A DNA stretch of 64,000 nt from Catellatospora sp. IY07-71 (lineage in GTDB: Bacteria; Actinomycetota; Actinomycetes; Mycobacteriales; Micromonosporaceae): NCBI RefSeq assembly GCF_018326265.1, contig NZ_AP023360.1, forward strand, positions 1,851,501-1,915,500, read 5' to 3'. Positions 42,117-50,392 of the stretch are shown in pieces. The translations under genes and the position numbers were made by a program. The notes beneath the pieces are model-generated. The model made no database searches, was not told where the DNA came from, and saw only the letters and a program-made list of their open reading frames with translations. Within the stretch, counting starts at the first letter, position 1. Each line of letters opens with the position of its first letter.

Positions 42117-42920
42117 CTAAAGGCCGGCCGGCGGGACGAGGTTCGCGGCGGCGGCGCGGTGGAGGAGGGCGCGGGCGGCGGCGAGCCCGTCGGCGCCGAG
42201 GTCCTCGGTGAACTCGTTGACGTACAGCTTGATGTGCTGGTCGACGACGTCCGGCTCCATCTCCTGCGCGTGCGCGAGCACGTACGCGCGGCTGGCTTCG
42301 GGGTCGGCCCAGGCGGCCCGGACGGAGGCGCGGATCCACTCGGTGGCCGCGGCGGCGTCCACGGTGCCGCGCTTGGCCAGGATGGCGCCGAGCGGGATGG
42401 GCAGCCCGGTGTCGCCCTCCCACCACTCGCCGAGGTCGACGAGGCTGGTCAGGCCGAAGCGCTGGTAGGTGAAGCGGGCCTCGTGGATGACCAGGCCGGC
42501 GTCGTAGCGGCCGGCGGCGACCCCGGGCATGATCTCGTGGAACGGCACCACCTCGATGCGGCCCGGGACCTGCCCGGTCTGCGCGGCCCACAGCCGGAAG
42601 AGCAGATACGCCGTGGTGCGGTCGCCGGGCACGGCCACGGTCGCCCCGGAGATGTCACCCCGACCCGCCGTGAGCAGCAACGGCCCGCAGCCGCGGCCCA
42701 GCGCGCCGCCGCAGGGCAGCAGCTCGTACGCGTCCAGCAGCCAAGGCAGCGCCGCATAGCTGACCTTGACCAGGTCGAACCGGCCGTCGAGCGCGGCGGT
42801 GTTGGTGACGTCCACGTCGGCGAAGGTGACGTCCAGCTCCGGCGCGCCCGGCACCAGGCCGTGCACCAGCGCATGGAAGACGAACGTGTCGTTCGGGCAG
42901 GGCGAGAAGGCGATCCTCAC
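42117..42920 (-). CDS. mqnD: 1,4-dihydroxy-6-naphthoate synthase (futalosine pathway)
   Basis: A 267-residue enzyme that turns cyclic de-hypoxanthine futalosine into 1,4-dihydroxy-6-naphthoate for menaquinone. VRIAFSPCPNDTFVFHALVH is the characteristic N-terminus; VTNTAALDGRFDLVKVSYAA and FHEIMPGVAAGRYDAGLVIHE mark the periplasmic-binding-like fold with the conserved catalytic His (VIHEARFT). GTG 42920 overlaps the stop of the DUF2530 gene as GTGA, so the two are one operon. mqnB lies just beyond on the other strand; mqnA and mqnC are not in the window. Confidence 0.93.
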   Translation of the reverse strand: MRIAFSPCPNDTFVFHALVHGLVPGAPELDVTFADVDVTNTAALDGRFDLVKVSYAALPWLLDAYELLPCGGALGRGCGPLLLTAGRGDISGATVAVPGDRTTAYLLFRLWAAQTGQVPGRIEVVPFHEIMPGVAAGRYDAGLVIHEARFTYQRFGLTSLVDLGEWWEGDTGLPIPLGAILAKRGTVDAAAATEWIRASVRAAWADPEASRAYVLAHAQEMEPDVVDQHIKLYVNEFTEDLGADGLAAARALLHRAAAANLVPPAGL

Positions 42921-43147
42921 GAGCGGCGGGCCTTCCGGTGCCGGTCGTGCACGATCATCGTGAGCAGCCCGGGGATGCCCCAGATCACGCCCGCGACGCA
43001 GATGGACAGCCAGCTCTCGTGGCCGTTGGCGGTCAGCCAGTCCCGGTTGAGCAGCAGCACGAGGCCGACCAGTGCGAACGCGGCCATCCCGGCGAGGGCG
43101 AAGGGCACGGTCGGCGGGTCCAGCGGTTTGGGTGGTTCCAGAGGCAC
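42917..43147 (-). CDS. DUF2530 small membrane protein
   Basis: A 76-residue protein from GTG 43147. A Pro-rich start (VPLEPPKPLDPPTVPFAL) precedes two membrane helices (AGMAAFALVGLVLLLN, LSICVAGVIWGIPGLLTMI) and a basic end (HDRHRKARRS). This is the DUF2530 pattern of actinobacteria. It is 4 bp coupled to mqnD. Function unknown; the recurrent link to menaquinone genes suggests, but does not prove, a related role. Confidence 0.85.
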   Translation of the reverse strand: MPLEPPKPLDPPTVPFALAGMAAFALVGLVLLLNRDWLTANGHESWLSICVAGVIWGIPGLLTMIVHDRHRKARRS

Positions 43148-43179
43148 GCTGACAGGTTACGCGCTGGCAGGATGTCACC

Positions 43180-44145
43180 ATGCCCCTGCTGCAAACCCTC
43201 CAGCGCCTCGCGGACGTGCTGGTCCGGATCGTCCGGGTGCTCATCGCCACGGTCAGCCGCTCGGTGGTCGGCATCCGCTGGCTGACCCGGACCGCGCTGC
43301 GGGTCCGGGTGCAGGGTTCGAACGGGGTCACCGGCGTGGCCCGCCTGTTCGACCTGCACGCCGTGGTCGTCGCCGCGGACCTGTCGCTGCTGGCGGGACT
43401 GCTCTGGCTGGCGAACGCGCCCGTCGCGCCGCACGTGTGGGCGGCGGCCCTGCTCGGGGTGGGCCTGGCGATCCCGGCCGCGCTGCTGATCGGACACCGC
43501 CCGGCGGCGGGCCGCGCGGTGATCGGCCTCACCCTCGTGGGCCGGGGTGTGGCCACGATCCTCGCCGCGCAGTGGCTCGGCAGCGCCGGGCTGCTGGTGC
43601 TGGCGCTGGTGGCGCTGATGGTGCCGCAGTGGGCCGTGCACCTGACCCTGCTGCGCCGCCTGCTCGCCCTCGGCGTGCGCCCGTGGGCCACGCTGTGGCA
43701 CGCGAGCCAGTACGCGCTGATCGCGGGCCTGATGACCGGCGTGACCGGTGTCGTCATCGGCGCGTTCGTGAACGGCTGGCCGATGTGGGTGGCCGCCGTC
43801 CTGCTGACGGTCGGCGCCCTGCTCGCGCTGCGCCTGCCCGCGCCGGGCGGCGCGGCGGGCCCGACCGGCGTCGGTGGTGCCGGCTCGGGCAGCGCGGTCT
43901 CGGGCGGCACGGGTGGGGCCGGATCGGGCCGCTCGGGTGGCACCGGTGCCGGCTCGGGCCGCGTGGGCTCCGCTGACACTCGGTCCGGCGGGTCGGGCCC
44001 GGCCCGGTCCGGCCGGGGCGGCGACGGGACGGCCACGCCGCCGCCGCAGCGGCAGCCGCGCCAGGACCAGCCCACCATCCCGGAGGGCTTCCACGTGTAC
44101 CGTCCGTCGTCGCTGGAGCCGGGCGACGAGGGGAGCAGGAAATGA
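43180..44145 (+). CDS. Multi-span membrane protein of unknown function
   Basis: A 321-residue protein. About six membrane helices (for example AVVVAADLSLLAGLLWL, AAALLGVGLAIPAALLIG, LVLALVALMVPQW) fill residues ~60-225. The C-terminal ~95 residues are low complexity, rich in Gly, Ser and Arg, ending with VYRPSSLEPGDEGSRK. The start is ATG 43180 with AGGATG upstream, 32 bp from the divergent DUF2530 gene. It overlaps mqnB by ATGA and so is co-translated with it; no family recognised. Confidence 0.78.
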   Translation: MPLLQTLQRLADVLVRIVRVLIATVSRSVVGIRWLTRTALRVRVQGSNGVTGVARLFDLHAVVVAADLSLLAGLLWLANAPVAPHVWAAALLGVGLAIPAALLIGHRPAAGRAVIGLTLVGRGVATILAAQWLGSAGLLVLALVALMVPQWAVHLTLLRRLLALGVRPWATLWHASQYALIAGLMTGVTGVVIGAFVNGWPMWVAAVLLTVGALLALRLPAPGGAAGPTGVGGAGSGSAVSGGTGGAGSGRSGGTGAGSGRVGSADTRSGGSGPARSGRGGDGTATPPPQRQPRQDQPTIPEGFHVYRPSSLEPGDEGSRK

Positions 44146-44771
44146 CGCTGCTGGTGGTGACGGCGGTGGACGCCGAGGCGCAGGCCGTGGCGCGCGGGCT
44201 GCCCGCCGGAGTGGACGTGCTGGTCGCGCCGGTGGGGGTGGGTCCGGCCGCCGCGGCGGCGGGCACGGCCCGGCTGCTGGCGCTGGCCGGGGGCCGTTAC
44301 CGGGCGGTGGTGTCGGCGGGCATCGGCGGCGGGATCGGCCTGGCGCCGGGCGTGACCGTGCTGGCCAGCCGTAGCATCGCCGCCGATCTCGGCGCGGACT
44401 CGCCCGACGGCTTCCTCAGCCTCGACGAGCTGGGCTTCGGCAGCGCGGTCGCGCCGGTCGACGCCGGGCTGCTGGAGCGGCTGCGCGCGGCGCTGCCGGG
44501 TGCGGCGGTCGGCGACGTGCTGACCGTGTCCACGGTGACCGGCACGGCCGCGGGCACCGCCGAGCTGCTGCGCCGGCACCCCGCCGCGCTCGCCGAGGCG
44601 ATGGAGGGCTACGGGGTGGCCTGCGCCGCGCAGGGAGCCGGGCTGCCCTTCGCGGAGCTGCGTACCATCTCGAACCCGGTCGGCCCGCGGGACCGCGCCG
44701 CCTGGCGCATCGGCGACGCCCTGGCCGCGCTCACCCACGCGGCCCCGGCCTTCGCGACCCTGCTCGGCTGA
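44142..44771 (+). CDS. mqnB: Futalosine hydrolase
   Basis: A 209-residue nucleosidase that removes hypoxanthine from futalosine in menaquinone synthesis. MTLLVVTAVDAEAQAVARGL is the typical N-terminus; VVSAGIGGGIGLAPG is the base-binding glycine motif; AMEGYGVACAAQGAGLPFAE holds the MEG ribose-binding signature; RTISNPVGPRDRAAW carries the catalytic acid region. ATG 44142 overlaps the membrane protein's stop. Four bases separate it from the convergent DUF3027 gene. Confidence 0.94.
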   Translation: MTLLVVTAVDAEAQAVARGLPAGVDVLVAPVGVGPAAAAAGTARLLALAGGRYRAVVSAGIGGGIGLAPGVTVLASRSIAADLGADSPDGFLSLDELGFGSAVAPVDAGLLERLRAALPGAAVGDVLTVSTVTGTAAGTAELLRRHPAALAEAMEGYGVACAAQGAGLPFAELRTISNPVGPRDRAAWRIGDALAALTHAAPAFATLLG

Positions 44772-44775
44772 GCCG

Positions 44776-45537
44776 TCAGACCTCGACCTCTTCGACGCCG
44801 CCGTCGTCGTAGATGGTGGGCGGGGCCGGGATGACGGTCTCGTCGATCAGCACCTCGGAGTGGCCGCCGCAGCCGTGGTCGAGCGAGACCACCCGGCCGT
44901 CGTCGGGGGCGTACACATTGGTGCAGGCGCCGAACATCCGGCCGAGCGCGCCGTTCAGCCGCACGTAGAACGCGCACGAGACGCAGCGCGCGGTGCGCGG
45001 CGCGGCGACCGAGATGGGCGCGTCGGGGCCGGGGTCGCCGTCGTACCAGCGCTGGGCGGCCTCCTCGCGGCCGAGCGGGGACAGGATGCGCGGGCGGCCC
45101 AGGCCCAGCTCCCAGGCGACGTCGTCGACCTCGGGGTCGCCGCCGAGCATGTAGCCGGGAGTGAGCCGGTCGTCGTCCTCGGGCGTGGGCAGCAGGTCGC
45201 CGACGCCCAGGTCACCGGGGTGCAGCCGCTCGTGCCAGGGCACCCAGCCGGGAGCGAGCAGCGCGTCGCCGCCGGGCAGCAGCACCGTCTCGCACACGGT
45301 GACGTGTTTGCTGCGCGGGGCCCGGGTCACCGTGACGGCCCACTGCCAGCCGCGGTAGCCGGGCAGGTCGCAGGCGAAGTAGTGGGTGACCACGCGGTCG
45401 CCCTCGGCGGTCACGTTCAGATGCTCGCCGACGTGGCCGGGATCCTCGGTGATCGCGGCACGGGCGATCTCGACGGCCTCGGCGCAGGCCTGGTCGACTT
45501 TCGGGGCGCGGGTGGCGGTCCTGGTCACGTCCCCCAT
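44776..45537 (-). CDS. DUF3027 protein
   Basis: A 253-residue cytoplasmic protein conserved in actinobacteria. GHVGEHLNVTAEGDRVVTHY, GWQWAVTVTRAPRSKHVTV and a late cysteine set (ARCVSCAFYV ... FGACTNVYAP ... DHGCGGHSEV) mark DUF3027; the cysteines may bind zinc. ATG 45537 is the likely start. Function unknown. Its place beside cold-shock, futalosine and permease genes is conserved. Confidence 0.88.
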   Translation of the reverse strand: MGDVTRTATRAPKVDQACAEAVEIARAAITEDPGHVGEHLNVTAEGDRVVTHYFACDLPGYRGWQWAVTVTRAPRSKHVTVCETVLLPGGDALLAPGWVPWHERLHPGDLGVGDLLPTPEDDDRLTPGYMLGGDPEVDDVAWELGLGRPRILSPLGREEAAQRWYDGDPGPDAPISVAAPRTARCVSCAFYVRLNGALGRMFGACTNVYAPDDGRVVSLDHGCGGHSEVLIDETVIPAPPTIYDDGGVEEVEV

Positions 45538-45667
45538 TCTTGCTTATCGCTGACACGGCGCTTCGCGGACCCGGCTGTCCCGGCCGCCGATATCACCGTT
45601 GTTTCGCTCCCATACCGGTTCCGTGGGTCGGTACACAATCCGCCGTCGATCTGGAACGATGCGGCCC

Positions 45668-47122
45668 ATGAGCACAGCAGGCGGTGCGGTCGGCGGGATC
45701 GACCGTTACTTCGAGATCTCCGCCCGCGGGTCGACGATGTCCCGCGAGGTGCGTGGTGGCCTGGCCACTTTCTTCACGATGGCCTACATCGTGGTCCTCA
45801 ACCCGCTCATCCTCGGCGGGGGCAAGGACAAGTTCGAGCAGCCGCTGGCCACGCCGGAGATGGGCGGTCTGGCGGCGATCGCCGCGGTGACCGCGCTGAT
45901 GGCGGGCGTCCTGACCATCCTGATGGGCGTGGTGGGCCGGTTCCCGCTCGCGCTGGCGGCGGGTCTCGGCGTCAACGCCCTCGTGGCGTACGAGATCGCA
46001 CCGCAGATGACCTGGGCCGACGCGATGGGCCTGGTGGTCATCGAGGGCGTGCTGATCGGCATCCTGGTGCTGACGGGCCTGCGCCAGGCGGTCTTCCACA
46101 GCGTGCCGATGCAGCTGAAGACCGCGATCGGCGTCGGCATCGGCCTGTTCCTGACCATCATCGGCCTCGTCGACGCGGGCTTCGTCCGCTCGACCGGCCA
46201 GGGCTCGCCCCCGATCGGCCTGGGCATCGGCGGCAAGATCGTGACCTGGCCGGGTCTGGTCTTCGTGATCGGCCTGCTGGCGACGATCGTGCTGGTGGTG
46301 CGGAAGGTCAAGGGCGCGATCCTGATCGGCATCATCGGCTCCACCGTGCTCGCGATCATCGTGGAGGCGATCGCCGACGTGGGCCCGATGGGCGGCCCGA
46401 ACGGCTCCCCGGCCGGCTGGAGCCTGAACGTGCCGGTCATCCCGAACCAGTGGATCAGCACGCCGGACCTGTCCCTGCTCGGGAACTTCAACGTGCTCGG
46501 CGGTTGGGAGACCGCGGGTCCGGTGGTGGCCGCGATGTTCGTGTTCACGCTGCTGCTCACGGACTTCTTCGACACGATGGGGACCATGGTCGCCGTCGCC
46601 CAGGAGGGCGACATGCTGGCCGAGGACGGCATGGTGCCGCGGACCCGGGAGATCCTGCTGGTCGACTCGATCGCGGCCGCGGCCGGCGGCGCGGCGAGCA
46701 CGTCGAGCAACACGTCGTACATCGAGAGCGCGGCGGGTGTGGCCGAGGGGGCGCGGACCGGTTTCGCCAACCTCGTCACCGGTGCCCTGTTCCTGCTGGC
46801 GATGTTCCTGTCGCCGCTGGTCACGGTGGTGCCGTTCGAGGCCGCCTCAGTGGCGCTGATCATCGTGGGCTTCCTGATGATGACCGCGGTACGCAACATC
46901 GACTGGACCGACTACGAGATCGGCATCCCGGCGTTCCTGGCGATCGTGCTGATGCCGTTCACCTACTCGATCTCCAACGGCATCGGCGCGGGCGTGATCA
47001 CGTACGTGCTGATCAAGCTGGTCAAGGGCAAGCTGCGGGACGTGCACCCGCTGCTGTGGATCGTGGCGCTCCTCTTCGTGGTCTATTTCTGCGTGGGCGC
47101 GCTCGAGAAGCTGGTTTTCTGA
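45668..47122 (+). CDS. NCS2-family purine/xanthine permease (AzgA-like)
   Basis: A 484-residue transporter with 12-14 membrane spans. GLATFFTMAYIVVLNPLILG and LPLALAAGLGVNAL-like segments are the AzgA-type NCS2 signatures; TDFFDTMGTMVAVAQEGDML is the family's central motif, followed by TSSNTSYIESAAGVAEGART. Such carriers bring in hypoxanthine, adenine or guanine by proton symport. ATG 45668 is used; ATG 45659 in frame is possible. No purine catabolic genes are adjacent. Confidence 0.92.
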   Translation: MSTAGGAVGGIDRYFEISARGSTMSREVRGGLATFFTMAYIVVLNPLILGGGKDKFEQPLATPEMGGLAAIAAVTALMAGVLTILMGVVGRFPLALAAGLGVNALVAYEIAPQMTWADAMGLVVIEGVLIGILVLTGLRQAVFHSVPMQLKTAIGVGIGLFLTIIGLVDAGFVRSTGQGSPPIGLGIGGKIVTWPGLVFVIGLLATIVLVVRKVKGAILIGIIGSTVLAIIVEAIADVGPMGGPNGSPAGWSLNVPVIPNQWISTPDLSLLGNFNVLGGWETAGPVVAAMFVFTLLLTDFFDTMGTMVAVAQEGDMLAEDGMVPRTREILLVDSIAAAAGGAASTSSNTSYIESAAGVAEGARTGFANLVTGALFLLAMFLSPLVTVVPFEAASVALIIVGFLMMTAVRNIDWTDYEIGIPAFLAIVLMPFTYSISNGIGAGVITYVLIKLVKGKLRDVHPLLWIVALLFVVYFCVGALEKLVF

Positions 47123-47166
47123 GAGCGTGACCGCGCTCACCTCGGTAAAGGCATATCGTTAGCCAG

Positions 47167-47182
47167 GCTTATTAGCTAAGCT
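47167..47182 (+). promoter_or_regulatory. Probable MarR auto-operator over a -10 element
   Basis: GCTTA (47167-47171) and TAAGC (47177-47181) are inverted around TTAGC, and TTAGCTAA (47172-47179) is a perfect palindrome. TAAGCT (47177-47182) is a -10 candidate 7 nt before GTG 47190. This AT-rich patch stands out from its surroundings and suits autorepression by MarR. Confidence 0.55.
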
Positions 47183-47189
47183 AAGAAGC

Positions 47190-47639
47190 GTGACGGAGCA
47201 GGTGGTGATGGTGGCGCAGGCTACTCCCGAGGAGCTGACCGAGCGGCTCCGCGACGCCATCACCCGGCTCAACCGGCGGTTGCGCCAGGAGCGCCCGGTC
47301 GGCGATCTCACCGTGACCCAGCTGTCGGCTCTGACCAGCCTTCGCATCGGCGGCGCGCTCACCCCGCGCGAGCTGTCCGAGGCCGAGCGGGTGCAGCCGC
47401 CCACGATGACCAAGATCGTGGCCAAGCTGGAGGAACGCGGTCTGATCAGCCGGACCCCGCACCCCACCGACGGGCGGCAGGTGCTGCTGTCGCCCAGCGA
47501 CCAGGGGCTCGCGGTGCTCGAGGACTACCAACGGGTCCGCGACGAGTGGCTGGCCGGGAAACTGGCCGAGCTGAGCGCCGTGGAACGGGAGACCGTGGCC
47601 CGCGCCGCGGCCCTGCTGGAGCGGCTCGCCCGCGACTGA
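47190..47639 (+). CDS. MarR-family regulator
   Basis: A 149-residue winged-helix regulator. LTVTQLSALTSLRIGGALTP and ELSEAERVQPPTMTKIVAKL carry the helix-turn-helix, and the wing is ISRTPHPTDGRQVLLS. Flanking helices give the dimer. It starts at GTG 47190. The palindromes over its promoter suggest autorepression, and the MFS transporter 160 bp downstream on the same strand is a likely regulated gene. Ligand unknown. Confidence 0.92.
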   Translation: MTEQVVMVAQATPEELTERLRDAITRLNRRLRQERPVGDLTVTQLSALTSLRIGGALTPRELSEAERVQPPTMTKIVAKLEERGLISRTPHPTDGRQVLLSPSDQGLAVLEDYQRVRDEWLAGKLAELSAVERETVARAAALLERLARD

Positions 47640-47799
47640 CGCCGGTGGGGAGTCCTCGATGGTCCGCCGTTCAGGCGGGGCATCGGGACGAGCCACTGGC
47701 GGAGCCCGGGATGATCGCCGAGGAAGGCCTGATCCGTCCGAACCGACCGGAACCCCCGGCCGGCGAGCGGCGAAGGCTATCCGAGGAGGCGCACTCCGC

Positions 47800-49095
47800 G
47801 TGCGGGCACGACTGAGCACCACCTTCCGTTCCCTGACGGTCCGAAACTACCGGCTCTTCGCGGGCGGTCAGCTGATCAAGCTGATCGGCGTGTGGATGAT
47901 GTACGTCGCCCAGGACTGGCTGGTCCTGGAGCTGAGCCACGACTCCCCGACCGCGCTGGGCCTGGTCACCGCACTGCAGTTCGTGCCGGTCATGCTGCTC
48001 ACCCTGTACGCCGGCACGCTCGCCGACCGCTTCGACAAGCGCACCCTGCTGATGATCTCCAACGGCGCGTGGGCGGTGCTGGCCATCGTGCAGGCCGTGC
48101 TGGTGGCCACCGGCGCCATCCAGCTCTGGCACATCATGATCTTCGCGCTGCTGCTCGGCATCGCCCAGGCCGTCGAGACCCCGGTGCGCCAGGCGTTCGT
48201 CTCCGAGCTGGTCGGCAAGCCGCTGCTGCCCAACGCGCTGTCGCTGTCCGCGGCCACCTTCCAGACCGCCCGCATCACCGGCCCGGCCCTGGCCGGCGTC
48301 GCCATCGCCGTGCTCGGCACCGGCACCGTGTTCCTGGTCAGCACCGTCATGGCGATCGCCCCGGTGATCATGCAGGCGCGCATGGTCCCCGCCGAGCTGC
48401 ACCGGCCCGAGCTGCCCCCGCTGGCCGAGCGGGAGAAGGCGAAGGTCGGCGACGGCCTGCGCTACGTGCGCACCCGGCACGACCTGCTGCTGCCCATGGT
48501 GATGATGTTCGTCATCGCGATGTTCGGCTACAACTTCCAGCTCACCTTGGCGCTGCTGGCCAAGACCGTGTTCGCCACCGGCGCGGCCACCTTCGGCCTG
48601 TTCAACACGGCGCTCGCGGTCGGCTCGCTGGCCGGTGCGCTGGCCGGCACCGCCCGCAAGGGCCGCCCCTCGGTGTACCTGCTGCTCGCCGCCGCGGTCG
48701 CGTTCGGCCTGCTGGCGGTCGCGGTCGGGTTCGCGCCGTACAAGTGGCTGGTGCTGGCGCTGCTGGTGCCGACCGGCTTCAGCACCGTGTTCCTGGCCCA
48801 GGCCGCCAACCAGCGCGTCCAGCTGGGCGTGGACGGCGCGTTCCGGGGCCGGGTGATGGCGCTCTACGTGCTGATCTTCCTGGGCACCGCGCCGATCGGC
48901 TCGATGATCATCAGCTGGATCGCGGAGACCTTCGGGGCGGCGGCCAGCATCTGGCTGGGCGGCGCCGTCTCGCTGGTGGCCGCGGTCGCGGCGCTGATCT
49001 GGCAGCTGCGGCACGCCGGTGACCGGCTGGCCTTCCAGGCCCGCCCCACCCCGCGGGTCCGCGTCGTGCACGCCGAGCCGGTGGCGGCGGCGTGA
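47800..49095 (+). CDS. MFS transporter, putative drug exporter (DHA3 group)
   Basis: A 431-residue transporter with about 12 spans. VRARLSTTFRSLTVRNYRLF opens it, helix 1 is GGQLIKLIGVWMMYVAQDWL, and the loop motif is ADRFDKRTLLM. It resembles enterobactin/macrolide-type exporters. Start GTG 47800 is preferred since the permease homology begins there and GAGGAGG lies ~10 bases upstream; the frame opens earlier at 47659. It follows MarR by 160 bp; a MarR-MFS pair commonly mediates efflux. Substrate unknown. Confidence 0.88.
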   Translation: MRARLSTTFRSLTVRNYRLFAGGQLIKLIGVWMMYVAQDWLVLELSHDSPTALGLVTALQFVPVMLLTLYAGTLADRFDKRTLLMISNGAWAVLAIVQAVLVATGAIQLWHIMIFALLLGIAQAVETPVRQAFVSELVGKPLLPNALSLSAATFQTARITGPALAGVAIAVLGTGTVFLVSTVMAIAPVIMQARMVPAELHRPELPPLAEREKAKVGDGLRYVRTRHDLLLPMVMMFVIAMFGYNFQLTLALLAKTVFATGAATFGLFNTALAVGSLAGALAGTARKGRPSVYLLLAAAVAFGLLAVAVGFAPYKWLVLALLVPTGFSTVFLAQAANQRVQLGVDGAFRGRVMALYVLIFLGTAPIGSMIISWIAETFGAAASIWLGGAVSLVAAVAALIWQLRHAGDRLAFQARPTPRVRVVHAEPVAAA

Positions 49096-49165
49096 CGGGC
49101 ACACTGACGGGTGTCGTCGCGGTGGCGACAGGGTATCCAGGTGGCGTCGTAAGCACCGCAGGGCA

Positions 49166-49171
49166 TAGGGT
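49166..49171 (+). promoter_or_regulatory. -10 element TAGGGT, probable leaderless start
   Basis: TAGGGT ends 8 nt before GTG 49180 with no ribosome binding site between. Confidence 0.45.
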
Positions 49172-49179
49172 CGGTTGAT

Positions 49180-49728
49180 GTGACGACTGAAAGCGCTCTT
49201 CCGCTCACGCTCGGCGTGATGGCGCTGGTCGGCATGCCCGCCGCCATCGCCGCGGTCATCTGTGCCGACGATGTCGTCGCGCACGTACGCAGCAGGGCCG
49301 GCCAGGTCCGCGACTCGTGGCACGAGCAGCGCACCCTCGACCGGCTGGAGCGCGCGTTCGCCCCCGCCCCGCCCGCCGGCCCGCCCTGGGTCGCCGCGGC
49401 CCGGGTCGCCGGGGTCGCCATCGTCGCCGCCCGCGAGGGCATGGTGCAGTTCGCCGCGCAGCGGCTCAACGCCGTCGGGCTCGCGCCGGACTGGCTGCCG
49501 CAGCCCGCCTCGGCGGGACCGGCCCCGGTGCCGTTCGAGGAGATCGTGGACCGGCTGCGCGAGCTGGACCGCGACGACGTCCGCTACGACCAGGCGCTGC
49601 GCGACGCCTGCCAGTGCCTGGGCATCGCCGAGCACCTGACCGAGGTGGCCGGCCTGGATCTGCAGATCGAGCGGGTACGCGTCGAGGGCGCGCTCATCGG
49701 CGCGGGAGTGGTCCTCACGGAGGACTGA
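49180..49728 (+). CDS. Hypothetical protein with N-terminal membrane helix
   Basis: A 182-residue protein starting at GTG 49180. LPLTLGVMALVGMPAAIAAVI is a likely membrane anchor; the remainder (SWHEQRTLDRLERAF, VPFEEIVDRLRELDRDDVRY, then ACQCLGIAEHLTEV) is soluble and largely helical. I do not recognise a family. Its TGA overlaps the next ATG by one base, so it is coupled to thpR. Confidence 0.75.
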   Translation: MTTESALPLTLGVMALVGMPAAIAAVICADDVVAHVRSRAGQVRDSWHEQRTLDRLERAFAPAPPAGPPWVAAARVAGVAIVAAREGMVQFAAQRLNAVGLAPDWLPQPASAGPAPVPFEEIVDRLRELDRDDVRYDQALRDACQCLGIAEHLTEVAGLDLQIERVRVEGALIGAGVVLTED

Positions 49729-50270
49729 TGCGCCTGTTCATCGCCGTCTTCCCGCCGCCGGAGGCGGTGGACCACCTGGCCGCCGTGGTACGCGGCCTGG
49801 CGGTCGGCCGGGCCGGGGCACGGGTCGGCGCGACGGACCGCTGGCACCTCACCCTGGCCTTCCTGGGCGACGTCCCGGAGGAGTCCGCAGGTGCCGCCGC
49901 ACTGGCCCTGTCCACCGTGGACGGCCCGGTCGGCGACCTGTGCTTCCAGGGCGGCGGAAAGTTCGGCCACGGCCGCTCCACGGTGCTCTGGGCAGGCGTC
50001 GCCGGCGACGTCGACGGCCTGGCCCGCGTGACCCGGACGCTGCGCCGCGAACTCCGCGCCCGCCGCCTGCACCCCGACGACAAGCGCTTCAACCCGCACC
50101 TCACCATCGCCCGCCCCGGCGACCGCGTCCCCCGCGCCGACCTGGCCGCTGACATCGAGACGCTGCGCGACTACGCGGGGCCCGCCTGGCCGGTGACCGA
50201 GCTGGTCCTGGTCAGTTCGCAACTCGGCCCCCACCCGGTCTACACCCCCCTCGCCCACCACCCGCTCTGA
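49728..50270 (+). CDS. thpR: RNA 2',3'-cyclic phosphodiesterase (2H family)
   Basis: A 180-residue 2H phosphoesterase. MRLFIAVFPPPEAVDHLAAV is typical, and the two catalytic HxTx motifs are HLTLAFLGDVP and HLTIARPGDR. It opens 2',3'-cyclic phosphates on RNA ends; older names call it 2'-5' RNA ligase. ATG 49728 overlaps the upstream stop by one base; the frame is open further upstream only as a shadow. A palindromic repeat lies just downstream. Confidence 0.93.
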   Translation: MRLFIAVFPPPEAVDHLAAVVRGLAVGRAGARVGATDRWHLTLAFLGDVPEESAGAAALALSTVDGPVGDLCFQGGGKFGHGRSTVLWAGVAGDVDGLARVTRTLRRELRARRLHPDDKRFNPHLTIARPGDRVPRADLAADIETLRDYAGPAWPVTELVLVSSQLGPHPVYTPLAHHPL

Positions 50271-50305
50271 CACCCACCGCGCCGGGCGGGCGCCGCACGG
50301 GTTGG

Positions 50306-50383
50306 GGCGTCGATCTTGCGCGAACTGTTGCCTTTTTGCCGGGATGGTGCGTGTCGTCCCCACAGTTCACGCAAGATCGACGC
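50306..50383. repeat. Palindromic intergenic element of the 67-bp class, intact copy
   Basis: The left arm 50306-50329 (GGCGTCGATCTTGCGCGAAC...) and right arm 50361-50383 pair with one C/T difference in the outer 23 bp. The GATC-to-GATC core 50312-50378 is 67 bp, the same length as 3097-3163. It sits between convergent thpR and aldo/keto reductase genes and may also act as a terminator. Confidence 0.75.
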
Positions 50384-50392
50384 CTCAGGGGG

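Noticed and set aside
13827-50383. Palindromic elements as a CRISPR array
   Set aside because: They are single, scattered intergenic hairpins tens of kilobases apart, with no regular spacers and no cas genes.
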